Below are positions 24,871 through 33,888 of a stretch of DNA of 64,000 nt, one piece after another. The stretch comes from Salinispora mooreana. GTDB taxonomy: Bacteria > Actinomycetota > Actinomycetes > Mycobacteriales > Micromonosporaceae. How positions within the stretch are numbered: the first letter of the stretch is position 1; every line of letters begins with the position of its first letter. The notes under the pieces are model-generated. The model ran no database searches, was not told the DNA's origin, and saw only the letters and a list, made by a program, of their open reading frames with translations. The position numbers were made by a program, and so were the translations under genes. Location: the NCBI RefSeq assembly GCF_000379065.1, contig NZ_KB900614.1, positions 1,014,107 through 1,078,106 of the forward strand. The letters are read 5' to 3'.

Positions 24871-26067
24871 CTAACCGGGCTTGCTGTCCGCCGATAGTCG
24901 GCGTCCCGGGGCGTGTTCGACGCACAGGTCACGCAATGCCGCGGCCTCCGGCGCCCCCGACTGTTCCACCTTCGTCAGCAGTTCCGCAGCCCGCCACCAG
25001 TTCGACGGCACCACCCGCCCGGACATCACAGCCTGCACCCCCAGGGCGACCGCCTCGTCGGGCTGGCCGGCGGCGACCAGGGCAAGGCCAAGATCGAGAC
25101 GAGCTGATGCGGACCGACGAGGCCTCGCTCCCCCATCTCCGTGCGGGTCCAGGTCGGCCAGAACCGCCCGCGCTACCTGCTCGGCACCGGGGTCCCCCGC
25201 CCACGCCAACGTTGTGGCCGTATAGGCGGCGGCCTTGGCGGGGTCGTAGCGATAGTGGTGCTCAGCCCGCTCCGGAACGGGCAGATTCGCCGTCAACCGC
25301 TCCACCCGGTCCAGCGCTCGCCGAGTCGCACCGACGTCTCCCATCCGCGCCCACGCGCGCGCCTCCTGGGCGGTCGCCTGAATCCGAGCAGAGCTGCCCT
25401 TCGGGGCGACCCGCTGCGCTTGACCGGAAAGATCGAGCGCCCTCCGGTAGTCACCTTGAGTCAGCACGTCCCAGGCCCGGGTTTCCAGACACCATGCCTG
25501 GATCTCACCATGCTCGGCATGTTCGGCAAGGTCACGCGCAGCCCGCAGGTGGGCAGCCGCAGCAGTGCGCTGTCGAAGGTCGATGTGAACGGTCGCCCGC
25601 AGCACCGCCAGCCAGGCACCGGCAACCAACAACCGCCGTTGTTGAGCAAGTGTGACCCGTCCATCCAGTAGCCGCCGCACATCGGCGAGGTGCCGCCGCA
25701 CCAGCGGCAACAAGTCTGCCGGGGCCAACGTCGGATAGGAACTGGCCAGGTCGTCAACGCCCTGTTCAATCCGTTCGAGCACGTCTCTGCCCACGTCACT
25801 GGCGGCGACTCTCGCCCGCAGCTCGCCGGCCTCGGCCGCATGGTCGATCGGTGCGTCAACCAGGCGAGCCAGCACGCCTCCCGCGCCGAGAATCCGGTCC
25901 AGGTGGCACGCCGTGTCGACCGTCGGAGCCTTGAGTCCCGCCTCCAGCTCCTGCAGATGGCTCTTACTCCGATGAGCGAGCTGCCCGAGGGATCGGATCG
26001 ACAGACCACGCTGCTCCCGGAACTCACGCAGTGCTACCCCAAAGCGCGGATCGACAGGCGAGGCCAT
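24871..26067 (-). CDS. XRE-family regulator with helical (TPR-like) C-terminal domain
   Basis: The protein has 398 residues. The N-terminal helix-turn-helix spans about 8-60: FREQRGLSIRSLGQLAHRSKSHLQELEAGLKAP, with recognition helix SKSHLQELE. The remaining 330 residues are alanine/arginine-rich amphipathic helices arranged like tetratricopeptide repeats (AAHLRAARDLAEHA, DYRRALDLSGQAQ, ARAWARMGDVGATRRALDRV). This is the common actinobacterial architecture that senses a small ligand or partner. No coupled micro-ORF is seen next to it, unlike the similar gene at 59.4 kb. The 223 bp between its end and the DUF1254 gene show no gene I can support. Confidence 0.88.
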   Translation of the reverse strand: MASPVDPRFGVALREFREQRGLSIRSLGQLAHRSKSHLQELEAGLKAPTVDTACHLDRILGAGGVLARLVDAPIDHAAEAGELRARVAASDVGRDVLERIEQGVDDLASSYPTLAPADLLPLVRRHLADVRRLLDGRVTLAQQRRLLVAGAWLAVLRATVHIDLRQRTAAAAHLRAARDLAEHAEHGEIQAWCLETRAWDVLTQGDYRRALDLSGQAQRVAPKGSSARIQATAQEARAWARMGDVGATRRALDRVERLTANLPVPERAEHHYRYDPAKAAAYTATTLAWAGDPGAEQVARAVLADLDPHGDGGARPRRSASARLDLGLALVAAGQPDEAVALGVQAVMSGRVVPSNWWRAAELLTKVEQSGAPEAAALRDLCVEHAPGRRLSADSKPG

Positions 26068-26146
26068 AGCGTCACTCCAAGCTCAGCAGGCCAGCGAACT
26101 CCCCAACCGGCCATCACGTTGACGGTACCCCCAACGTCGCGCGTCG

Positions 26147-26548
26147 GTGCCCCCTCGACACTTCACCGGCCGCCTCGACGCCCTCAGCCTCGACACTGGC
26201 TCCTACAACCCTTGGGCCGCCAGCCGGCCTCCTCCTCGACCTCCCGTACCGCGGCTGTTGAGCCCTATCATCGAGCCTCGTGGAGGATTGTTCTGGGTGG
26301 TCGCCGCACCGGTTTGCGGCCTGCTGAGCTGTCTGTTTCTCTGCGCCGTCCTAGCGGCGCTGGCGACCTGGCCCAGGAGGAGCGACGTGGGTAGTGGGCC
26401 CTCAATTATTGGTTGTAAGCGCCCTGTCCATGCCCTGTCCGTCAGGGCTGAGATGAGGCAGCACCGAGACATCTCCTGGATTGCCGTTGTGGCTACTACC
26501 GCGGGATGGGAGCGGCCAGACGCACAGATTGCCCGACGGCTGTCGTGA
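26147..26548 (+). CDS. Possible small single-helix membrane protein
   Basis: The reading frame is 133 codons from GTG 26147, without a clear ribosome site. The notable part is residues 45-76. A Pro-rich linker leads into EPRGGLFWVVAAPVCGLLSCLF and a hydrophobic stretch ending LATWPRR: one strong membrane helix with a basic stop. The last 60 residues look unconstrained and the true stop of function may be earlier. The P-R-x-G-x-F start of the helix and the later cysteine plus LFL resemble the small protein at 33.9 kb, suggesting a paralogous family. It lies divergent from the XRE gene. Low confidence that this is a real gene. Confidence 0.35.
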   Translation: MPPRHFTGRLDALSLDTGSYNPWAASRPPPRPPVPRLLSPIIEPRGGLFWVVAAPVCGLLSCLFLCAVLAALATWPRRSDVGSGPSIIGCKRPVHALSVRAEMRQHRDISWIAVVATTAGWERPDAQIARRLS

Positions 26549-26612
26549 GGCCCGGCGGGCGGTGGCGCGGCCTGGGAGCCAGCTCCCTGCCGCGCCACCG
26601 CCCGGCTACCTG

Positions 26613-27011
26613 TCAGGTGCCGGGCAACTCCTGGGCGACCTCCCAGACGTTGCCGGCCGGGTCGGCGAAGGCGGCCGTACGACGGCCCCACGGGCGGTCG
26701 ATCGGCCCGTTGAGTAGCTTGACCCCGTGCCGCTCGAGTTCGGCGCAGACCGCGTTGGCATCCTCCACCAAAATGGTCAGCAGCAGACGGGAGCCGCCGT
26801 CCCGACCAGCAACTCGGGCCGGCTCGATCAGTTCGTCGGCCTCGGAGACCTGGAGCAAGTTGATCATCAGGCTCTGCAGCTTGACGACGGCCGACACCTC
26901 GTCCTCGAACACCACCTCGAGGCCGAAGACGTCCTGGTAGAACTTCTTCGTCACCGGCAGGTCCTCGGTAAACAGCGTAATGACTTCGATGTTGTTCAGC
27001 GCTTTGATCAT
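26613..27011 (-). CDS. VOC-superfamily (glyoxalase-like) protein
   Basis: The protein has 132 residues from ATG 27011, with a strong GGAGGAAGAGG upstream. Two beta-alpha-beta-beta-beta modules are visible: NNIEVITLFTEDLPVTKKFYQDVFGLEVVFE, and later LTILVEDANAVCAELERHGVK, ending FADPAGNVWEVAQEL. This is the vicinal oxygen chelate fold. Candidate metal ligands include Glu9 and the late Glu in WEVAQEL; no histidine pair of glyoxalase I is seen, so the reaction is open. It is transcribed alone, about 140 bp downstream of the ECF42 sigma gene on the same strand. Confidence 0.88.
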   Translation of the reverse strand: MIKALNNIEVITLFTEDLPVTKKFYQDVFGLEVVFEDEVSAVVKLQSLMINLLQVSEADELIEPARVAGRDGGSRLLLTILVEDANAVCAELERHGVKLLNGPIDRPWGRRTAAFADPAGNVWEVAQELPGT

Positions 27012-27152
27012 CCTCTTCCTCCATCTGGCATTGATCCCACCACTAACCTGACCCGGGCGCGGCCGGGATGAATGCCACCTCTCCGCACCCCCTCGTGGGT
27101 CTCGCACCGGGCGCCTCGAATCACCAGCGACGGCCGGAAGTCCGCCACCACA

Positions 27153-28367
27153 TCAGCACAGCGCCGTCAACGGTGGGCCCGGCCGGGCCCACCGCCGCTG
27201 GTCGTTGCCGCCGTTGGCGCGTTCGGCCGGCGTCGCGGTCACCGACCCGGCAGAGCCACCACCGCACGTCTCGTCCAGGCGGCGACTGAGGTACCGACGT
27301 TCGGCGTCGTTGCCGGTCAGGTGCAACGCCCGGCGGTAGCTTGCCGCCGCGTCGTCCCGCCGACCGAGCCGGCGCAACAGGTCCGCGCGGAGCGCTGGCA
27401 GCAGGTGGTAGCCGCCCAACCGCCCGGATGCCTCCAGGGCCTCCATGAGCACCAGCCCCGCCGCCGGGCCGTCGGCCATCGCGACCGCGACAGCCCGGTT
27501 GAGTTCCACGATCGGCGAGGGCATCAACTCGGCCAGGCACGCGTACAGCGCGGAGATCTCGGCCCAGTTGGTGTCGGCCGCCCGCCGCGCCTCGGTATGA
27601 CAGGCGGCGATCGCGGCCTGAAGCTGGTAAGGCCCGATGCGCCGGGCCCGCAACGTCCGTTCGAGCAGCCTGGTGGCCTCGTCGATCTCTTCCCGGTGCC
27701 ACAGACCGCGGTCCTGGTCCTCCAGGGTGATCAGGTTGCCGGCGCTGTCCACCCGGGCCCCACGCCGCGAGTGTTGCAACAGCATCAGGGCGAGCAGGCC
27801 GGCCGGCTCCGACTCGCCGGGCATCAGCTCAACCAGGGCCCGGGTCAGCCGGATCGCCTCCGCGCAGAGCCCCTCACGGGCCAGGTCGGCACCGCCGAGC
27901 CGTTTCGCCATCGTCTGCTCGGGAACCAGAAACGCCCGGGCGATCTCGGCGGTGGTCAGCCCGGCAAGGGTACGGAGAGTCAGCGCCACCCGCGCCTCAA
28001 TCGGCAACGCCGGGTGACAGCAGGTGAACATCAGCCGTAGTCGGTCGTCCCGAATGCCACTGCCGCCGTCGGCGTCGAGGTCCACACCCCCGCCGGATAG
28101 GCCCTTCTGATCCGCCAGGACGGCGACCTCCTTCAGCTTCGCGGTCTCTGTGCTGGCCCGCCGGAGTCGGTCGTAGGCACAGTTGCGGGCCACCGTGGTG
28201 AGCCAGGCGCCCGGACGCCGCGGGGTGCCCGTCTCCGGCCAGGTGCGCAGCGCCTCGGCGAAAGCGTCCTGCGTGCACTCCTCGACCAAGTCCCAGTCGC
28301 CGGTAAGGCGGATGAGCCCCGCGACGATGCGCCCCGACTCCTGCCGGAACGACTCCGCCACGGCCAT
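27153..28367 (-). CDS. ECF42-type RNA polymerase sigma factor, region 4 interrupted by an internal deletion
   Basis: The protein has 404 residues from ATG 28367 (GGAGG 5 bases upstream); GTG 28373 is also possible. Sigma region 2 spans about 15-72 (LIRLTGDWDLVEECTQDAFAEAL, GAWLTTVARNCAYDRLRR). Region 4 begins at 110 and enters the helix-turn-helix (LRTLAGLTTAEIARAFLVPEQTMAKRL), then stops at residue 157. The sequence jumps directly to GADLAREGLCAEAIRL of the TPR-like C-terminal domain. Family members have roughly 45-50 further residues here, from VRAKRKIR to FNEGY. The frame is kept. The C-terminal SnoaL-free TPR domain (residues 160-385) looks intact. It lies 14 bp after a DGPF/YCII protein gene, the hallmark ECF42 context. 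Confidence 0.88.
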   Translation of the reverse strand: MAVAESFRQESGRIVAGLIRLTGDWDLVEECTQDAFAEALRTWPETGTPRRPGAWLTTVARNCAYDRLRRASTETAKLKEVAVLADQKGLSGGGVDLDADGGSGIRDDRLRLMFTCCHPALPIEARVALTLRTLAGLTTAEIARAFLVPEQTMAKRLGGADLAREGLCAEAIRLTRALVELMPGESEPAGLLALMLLQHSRRGARVDSAGNLITLEDQDRGLWHREEIDEATRLLERTLRARRIGPYQLQAAIAACHTEARRAADTNWAEISALYACLAELMPSPIVELNRAVAVAMADGPAAGLVLMEALEASGRLGGYHLLPALRADLLRRLGRRDDAAASYRRALHLTGNDAERRYLSRRLDETCGGGSAGSVTATPAERANGGNDQRRWARPGPPLTALC

Positions 28368-28381
28368 CCGCACCTCCGGCG

Positions 28382-28723
28382 TCAGGACTGCCAAAACGCC
28401 CGCACCTCGATCGCGCCGAAGCTGGCGGCCGGGTGTTTGGAAGCCACTTCGATCGCCTCCTGCAGGTCCGCGCACTCGAGCAGGTCGTAGCCCGCGACGT
28501 GCTCCTTCGTCTCGGCACACGGCCCATCAGCGACGAGCACCGCACCGTCCCGCACCCGTACCGTGGTCGCTCCCTCGGCGGGCTGCAGCCGGCTGCCGTG
28601 CAGGCGCACCCCGCGGCTGTCCATCTCCGCCACCCACCGCTGAGTCCGGCGCGCCAGGTCCGCCTCCTCCTCGACAGTGAAGGTCAGGTCTTCCTCAGCG
28701 CAGACCAGCATCAGATACTTCAT
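28382..28723 (-). CDS. YCII-related (DGPF) protein associated with ECF42
   Basis: The 113-residue protein begins MKYLMLVCAEE and has the DGPF-type motif DGPCAETKE at about 67-75, then the family-typical GYDLLECADLQEAIEVASKHP. These small ferredoxin-fold proteins are the constant partners of ECF42 sigma factors and probably feed the signal to them. The ECF42 start follows 14 bp downstream, so the two are one operon. The ATG at 28723 has only a weak ribosome site. Upstream, 28724-28997 shows no credible gene. Confidence 0.88.
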   Translation of the reverse strand: MKYLMLVCAEEDLTFTVEEEADLARRTQRWVAEMDSRGVRLHGSRLQPAEGATTVRVRDGAVLVADGPCAETKEHVAGYDLLECADLQEAIEVASKHPAASFGAIEVRAFWQS

Positions 28724-28997
28724 GACTTCATTCTCAGCTCGTCTTCTCAGGTATCAGCACGTTCTCCAGGGCTCAGGGCCGATGGGATCTGTTGGGTATC
28801 GGTACGACGATCGGTGCGGCCCCGAATGGACACCCGTGCCGAATTTTCTTGATGATCCCGGCAGATATCCTGGTCGACAAGGCCGACGCGGCCTGGCCGC
28901 GCGAAGGCACGACCGACTGGGATCGGCTCGCCGGAGGGCCCCGGGTGCGGGGTCGGCCGGGGGTCGGGGTCGATCGGAGCTTCGGCCAGGCCGGAGT

Positions 28998-29888
28998 TCA
29001 CCGAGGGCCGCGACGCAGATCAGTCACCTCGGCGGACGGAGTGAAGCCGGCCGAGGCGTAGGTGGCCATGGCACCGGCGTTGGAGCTCTCCACGCACACG
29101 CCCGCGCTGGACGAACCCAGGTCGCGAAGGGCCGCGGCGGCGGCGAGCGTGACCGCTGTGCCGTAGTAACGACCTCGATGACCATGGTGGACGCCCATTG
29201 GTTCCAGCAGTCCCGGCCGCCCGGGGCCGGCCGACCACACGGCCGCCACCGCCACGGCGTCGTCGTTCTCGTCGAATACGGCGAGGCTGCGTGCGTCACC
29301 GTAAAACGGGCCTCCAGCCATCGTGAGCCAACGCCCGACCGTACGGTGTCGGTCGGCATCGGTGCAGACTGAGCCACGGAACGCGGACCAGTGGACGGCG
29401 ACCCACACCTCGGCGCGATCGGGCTCGATCGTCTCGACGCGCGGACCGCTGCCCTCCACCGGTTCCGAGAGGGTTCGATGAAAGGTTGTCCACGGCTCGT
29501 CCCGTTCCCAGCCTCGCTTCAACAGCAACTGGGTAAGGAGCTCCGCACCCCGGGCTTCGACGATCGCGTCATCGCCAGCCCGGACACCACCTGCCGGGTC
29601 GTCCAGATCCGCGGCGAGCCGGTGGGCCAGGGCCGCATCCTCGCGCCGGTCGGGAGCGACCGCCAGGCGCACCAGCCCAGGGCCGTCCAGCAGCCCGATC
29701 GCGAGAACCTCCCCGTCACACGACCACATCCGAATCGCGCCGGCGGTAGCCTCGGCCCCGTTTTGCGAGTGCCAGCCGAGATCGCCGGAGTGTAGTTGCA
29801 GCGCTCCCTCGTCGAGCTGCCACCGCTTGAGCGCCTCGGCCGCTGATGACAGCTCGTCAACCTTCGGAGTGCTCAGAATGATGCTCAT
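28998..29888 (-). CDS. GNAT-family acetyltransferase (two-domain)
   Basis: The protein has 296 residues from ATG 29888; an in-frame ATG at 29954 would add 22 residues. The N-terminal half is a degenerate GNAT domain. The C-terminal half has the acetyl-CoA signature GVHHGHRGRYYGTAVTLAAAAALRDLG (short form HRGRYYGTA) and ends with SSNAGAMATYASAGF, the usual fourth motif. Acceptor substrate is unknown. It is transcribed alone between the YCII operon and the acylase pseudogene. Confidence 0.82.
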   Translation of the reverse strand: MSIILSTPKVDELSSAAEALKRWQLDEGALQLHSGDLGWHSQNGAEATAGAIRMWSCDGEVLAIGLLDGPGLVRLAVAPDRREDAALAHRLAADLDDPAGGVRAGDDAIVEARGAELLTQLLLKRGWERDEPWTTFHRTLSEPVEGSGPRVETIEPDRAEVWVAVHWSAFRGSVCTDADRHRTVGRWLTMAGGPFYGDARSLAVFDENDDAVAVAAVWSAGPGRPGLLEPMGVHHGHRGRYYGTAVTLAAAAALRDLGSSSAGVCVESSNAGAMATYASAGFTPSAEVTDLRRGPR

Positions 29889-30085
29889 CGAGGCACCCAA
29901 CCACCCGAAGCAACCTGGCACCAGCGACTTTGGCAGGTAGGCACTCTCGTTCATCCGCGAGCGCCTCGTCGCCCACCAGGGCTTGGCCAGGTGAAGCCTC
30001 AATGGGGGACGCTTTAACCGTGGTTGGCGCGGTGGGGCCGGCCGCCGGTGGGCAGGCCCCACCGGCCACCGGCCACCGGATGCGG

Positions 30086-32273
30086 TCAGTCGCGCCGCTC
30101 CCCCACCTGGTACGTGACCAGGTTCGGGTCGGCTCGGAGCTGGCGCTGTGTGAATTTGATGGTGTCCCAACCCTTGCCCGAATACAACCGCGTCTGATCG
30201 GCGTACCAGGGCGAATTCGGGTTGGCCGACTGCGAGTAGGTGAGGATCTGCCGGCCCGACGGCCCGTCGCTACCCAGCTCAACGGCCATCAGGAACGAGG
30301 TGCCGTCAAAATCTTTGGATAGCCGACTCCGGGCGCAAACCCACTGATGGTCATATTGAAGGCGCCGACATCGTAATGACCACCGTGGATCGAGATCTGT
30401 TCGGCGCCCCGCGGCTCGGTCTGGATGTCGCCGAGCCGGGCGTCGAGCGGGATGCCATCCAGCTTCTGGACGGCATCCGCGAGAGCGGTCCGCACCTTCG
30501 GGTCGTCGACGGCAAGCCGGCTCGGCGTGCTCAGCGGGGCGGTTGGGTCGAACGGGTCGGCGAAGCGCAGGCCACCGGCCCCAACGAACTCGGTGAACAG
30601 GTGCGCACCGCGACTGTCCAGATCGACCCGCAGATCCCAACCACGCAGGGCCGCGCAAGCTTCGGTCAGGTCGACGGTGGCGCCGTCGGAGGTGGTCGCC
30701 GTCGGCTCCGCCTCGCAGCTCCGGACCAGGTCGTCGCGGACCAGTTCACCGCCGAAGACCCGGTTGCCGATCGTCACGTCCCACAGGTTGCTGGTGGTGA
30801 AGCCCCTCCCGGGAAGTCCATCGGTGCCGGTGCGGCGCTGCTGCACCGATGCACACCGAGCCGGGTCCGCAGGCTGCGCTGGGTCTGCTCGTCGCTGACG
30901 ATACGCGGGTAGCCCTCCAACGGATGTTCCGGATTGGCCAGCCAGTAGCTGTCGTTGGAGTTGGTCACATAGTCACTCCGGAATGCAGGCGGCGGCCAGG
31001 GAGTCGGTCACCCGGGGCACGACGGAGTGGTCGGCGTAGAGGGCCTGGCCGCGGCGGTCAACGGCGATGACGTTGACCCAGGACAGGAACTGCCGCTCGT
31101 CCAACACCGTCCGCAACTCACCCACCGACCGAGCCTGTCCCATGGCCAGCCAACCATCGAGGGCACGGTTGTTGGTGGCATTGGCGTCAGTGATCGCGTC
31201 GCCGTGGTGTCGGTCCAGTCGAACTGACCGGGCACCACGACGACCGGACCGAAGTGGGTGTCGTAGAGGGTGCGGCTGATCGGCCCCTCGGGAGTCTGAA
31301 CGGTGACCGTACGGGCGGTCATCTTCCCGGGGCTGGCCGTCGTAGTGGTAGCTGCACCAGGTCCAGCCGGTGCCAGACAAACCGCTGGGCGGTGGAGACG
31401 GTGTGGCTCCAGGCGACCTTGCCGTTGTGGCCGATCTGGACAAGCGGGTCACCAACCAGCGCCGCGCCCTCGACGTCATACCGGCCGGGCACCTTGAGAG
31501 ATGCATCCGGTAGAAGCGCTCGACGCCGTCCCACGGGAAGTGCGGGTTGGCCAGCAGCATGCCGGCGCCGCTGGTGGTGGCCTCCCGCCCCAAGCCATAC
31601 GCGTTGCTGCCCAACCCGGCCGGCGCACCGTCCACGCCGGCGGCGACCGCTGCCGTCTGAGGGGCACTTGCCAGCCCACTGTTCCCGCTGGCGGTGGGGG
31701 GCGCGGCGGCGACGATACCGTTGGCAAGGGCACCAGAGCTGGCCAAGACCATTCGGGCCCAGTGCGCCCGCCACATGTCCAGCTCGCTGATCGGGCGTAC
31801 CCACTCCTTCCCGGCGCAGGCAGGGTCGGTGATCGCCTTCCCATCGCGAAGGTACGCGTTGTAGCCGGCGACAAAGCCCCGGATCTGGTCGCGCACCTGT
31901 GTGGAGGGTGCGCGGACGCCGTCGCGCGGACCGTCGAGCAACTGCTCGGCGGCCTGGTCGTCGATGGCCTTCTGATGGAGGAGGTCGCTGCTGACGTTGC
32001 TGGCCTCCGCGCCGAGCCAACGGGATCGTTCGGCGCGGACCGTCACCATCTGCTCGGCGATCAGGCAGATGTTGTCCTCGGCTTGCACGTAGCCGGTGCC
32101 GAAGCCGAGGCTGGCGAAATTGCGGGCGGTGATGTGCGGTACGCCGTAAGACGCGCGCTGGATCAAGGCCGAGTAGCCATCGCGTTCACGACGGCGGTGC
32201 TGCCGGTGACGGTGAGGCCAGCGGCGACCAGTCCGACGACGGTGGCTGCGGCGACGAGCCGGCGCCGGCTCAT
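30086..32273 (-). pseudogene. Penicillin acylase family N-terminal-nucleophile hydrolase, multiply frameshifted
   Basis: A signal peptide beginning at ATG 32273 (MSRRRLVAAATVVGLVAAGL) is closed by a TGA at 32163-32165. The mature protein continues in another frame: ASYGVPHITARNFASLGFGTGY, then the autoproteolysis site GLGSNAYGLG (beta-subunit Ser codon about 31606-31608) and ANPHFPWDG. The frame changes again near 31500 (KVPGRYDVEGAALVGDP), near 31340 (TVQTPEGPISRTLYDTHFGP) and near 31220 (ANATNNRALDGWLAMGQA). A stop falls at 30973. Homology resumes with NSNDSYWLANPEHPLEGYPR, then RGFTTSNLWDV, then a C-terminal piece to 30086. At least six disruptions leave no functional enzyme. The family cleaves acyl amides such as penicillins or acyl-homoserine lactones. 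Confidence 0.88.
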
Positions 32274-32424
32274 CGGTGGGCTCTATTCGCGGTGCGTCCT
32301 CCCTCGCGGCATCCTGTCCATGCTCGACAGACGCTAGTGGTGAAGGACTCCCCCGGGCATCAGTAGCGAACCATGAACTTTCGCCAGGGTTCACCCCGAG
32401 GGGCTGCTCAACGATGATGATCAG

Positions 32425-33027
32425 ATGGACGACCTCAGCATCCGGGACCGGGTCCCGGCCGACCTGCAACGCTGCATCTCAGTCCTCGCGGACGTGCACC
32501 GGCTGGACCGCTACCCGCTGAACTGGCCCGCCGACACATACCAGTGGCTGTCCCCCGACAACACCCGCCATGCCTGGATCGCCGAGCGAGGAAGCACCCT
32601 CGTCGGCCACGTAGCCATCCACCACCCCGCCTCCGCCGCCGACCCTGCCTTCACAACCAACCCTGTCGCTGCGACCAGCCCTGCCGCCACAACCGTGGTC
32701 GAGATCAGTCGCCTGTTCGTCGCACCGGCCGCCCGTCGACACAACACCGCAACCCGGCTCCTGCACCATGCTCGCCAATGGGCCACCGAGCACCAACTCG
32801 ACCTCATGCTGGAGATCGTTGACGACCCCAGGTCAGCCGCCGCCATCGCCCTGTACGAGCACACCGGCTGGCGGCACACCCACACCACCACCGCCGACTG
32901 GACCAGCCCGGAAGGCCGCCCCGTCCGGCTGCGCCGCTACATCCTCCGCGGCCACCGGACCAGGGCGTCGTGGCCACCGGGCGACCCACTCCTCAACGAG
33001 AACGTGGCCAGGCCGATCGGTAGGTGA
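32425..33027 (+). CDS. GNAT-family N-acetyltransferase
   Basis: The protein has 200 residues from ATG 32425. The single GNAT domain opens with LSIRDRVPADLQRCISVLADVH. It contains an unusual Ala/Thr-rich insertion (AADPAFTTNPVAATSPAATT), has the acetyl-CoA loop RLFVAPAARRHNTATRLLHHA, and closes with SAAAIALYEHTGW. Its 3' end overlaps the convergent DUF418 remnant by 35 bp. It starts 150 bp from the acylase pseudogene on the opposite strand. Substrate is unknown. Confidence 0.85.
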   Translation: MDDLSIRDRVPADLQRCISVLADVHRLDRYPLNWPADTYQWLSPDNTRHAWIAERGSTLVGHVAIHHPASAADPAFTTNPVAATSPAATTVVEISRLFVAPAARRHNTATRLLHHARQWATEHQLDLMLEIVDDPRSAAAIALYEHTGWRHTHTTTADWTSPEGRPVRLRRYILRGHRTRASWPPGDPLLNENVARPIGR

Positions 33028-33671
33028 GACTACGTAGCAGCACCTCGGCCGGGCCACGGACAGACAGCCGGTCCATCAACAGCGCGCTGAGGACGCCGAC
33101 GGTCCAGACACCAACAGCCACCGCAGAGTTCCACGCAACGCCGAAGTTGTCACCCAGCCCAAAGAAGTCCGGATCGAAGAGGACGAGGAATAGCAGGGAT
33201 TGGCTCAGGTACAGAGTCAAGGAGCGTTGCCCACTCACCGACAGTGCCTTCACTATTGGGCCGGGAGTCTGCCGAGCGGCAACCGCGATTAAGGCAAACA
33301 GGGCCAGGTAACCTGCTGCGGCAGCATATCCGCCCGCCAGGTGGAGCATTCCCGCGATCGCACTGATACCGAGTGCTGGGTCAGTCCATATTGACGCCGC
33401 CATCAGCGCCAAGGGCACTCCGGCAAGGATGCCGACCGCCAGTCCGGCAACCGCGACCAGGCCAAGAACCCGCTTCCGCTCCGGCCCCCAGGTCAAGACT
33501 GACCTACGCCCCGCGTAGACACCGAAGAGCACCGCCGGCATCAGGCCGAACAGGCGTATCGTCCCCACGGCCCACTCACTCACCCTCGCCTGCACCGCCC
33601 CGATGGCCTCTCCGCCGAATATCGTCGGCGTCGCCGTGACCACTTCCGCCTGGCCAAGCGCCTCCGCGGGC
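32993..33671 (-). pseudogene. 5'-truncated DUF418 membrane protein
   Basis: About 225 codons of a DUF418 protein remain: six or seven hydrophobic helices (for example LFGLMPAVLFGVYAGR, VLGLVAVAGLAVGILAGVPLAL, LTLYLSQSLLFLVLF) and the conserved C-terminal RGPAEVLLRSLTY. Intact DUF418 proteins are near 380 residues and start with a DALRGFA segment, which is missing. Upstream, the frame runs straight into ISL3-type transposase sequence at about 33672, so the gene was cut at its 5' half. It probably lacks its own promoter and start. The family is of unknown transport function. Confidence 0.75.
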
Positions 33672-33852
33672 AGCCCGATCCCGACAGATGACCTGGACCC
33701 CGGGATGCGCGTGCAGCCATTCGGCGAGGGTGCCGACGGGTGCGCTCGGGTAGGACGTCGATCGGCCGGCGGGTGTGCATGTCGAGCAGCACGGTCGCGT
33801 ATCGGTGCCCACGGCGTCGGGCGAAGTCGTCCACGCCCAGCACCGTCGGCGT
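33672..33852 (-). mobile_element. ISL3-family transposase remnant
   Basis: Minus-strand translation gives [20 protein letters not shown] followed by [15 protein letters not shown]. After a frameshift it gives [21 protein letters not shown]. This is the start of the DDE catalytic region of ISL3 transposases (GVDDFA carries the first Asp). Only about 60 codons survive, in two frames. No terminal inverted repeats were found on either side, so the element is a fossil. It abuts the truncated DUF418 gene. Confidence 0.75.
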
Positions 33853-33888
33853 TCACCTCAGGTTCCTACTCGCACGAGGGAGATGTCG

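Noticed and set aside
27072..28040. 322-codon plus-strand frame opposite the ECF42 gene
   Set aside because: Composition is Pro/Arg/Gln-rich shadow of the sigma gene; no motif, no ribosome site.
28737..28997. Short ORFs upstream of the YCII gene
   Set aside because: No ribosome sites, random composition and overlap on both strands.
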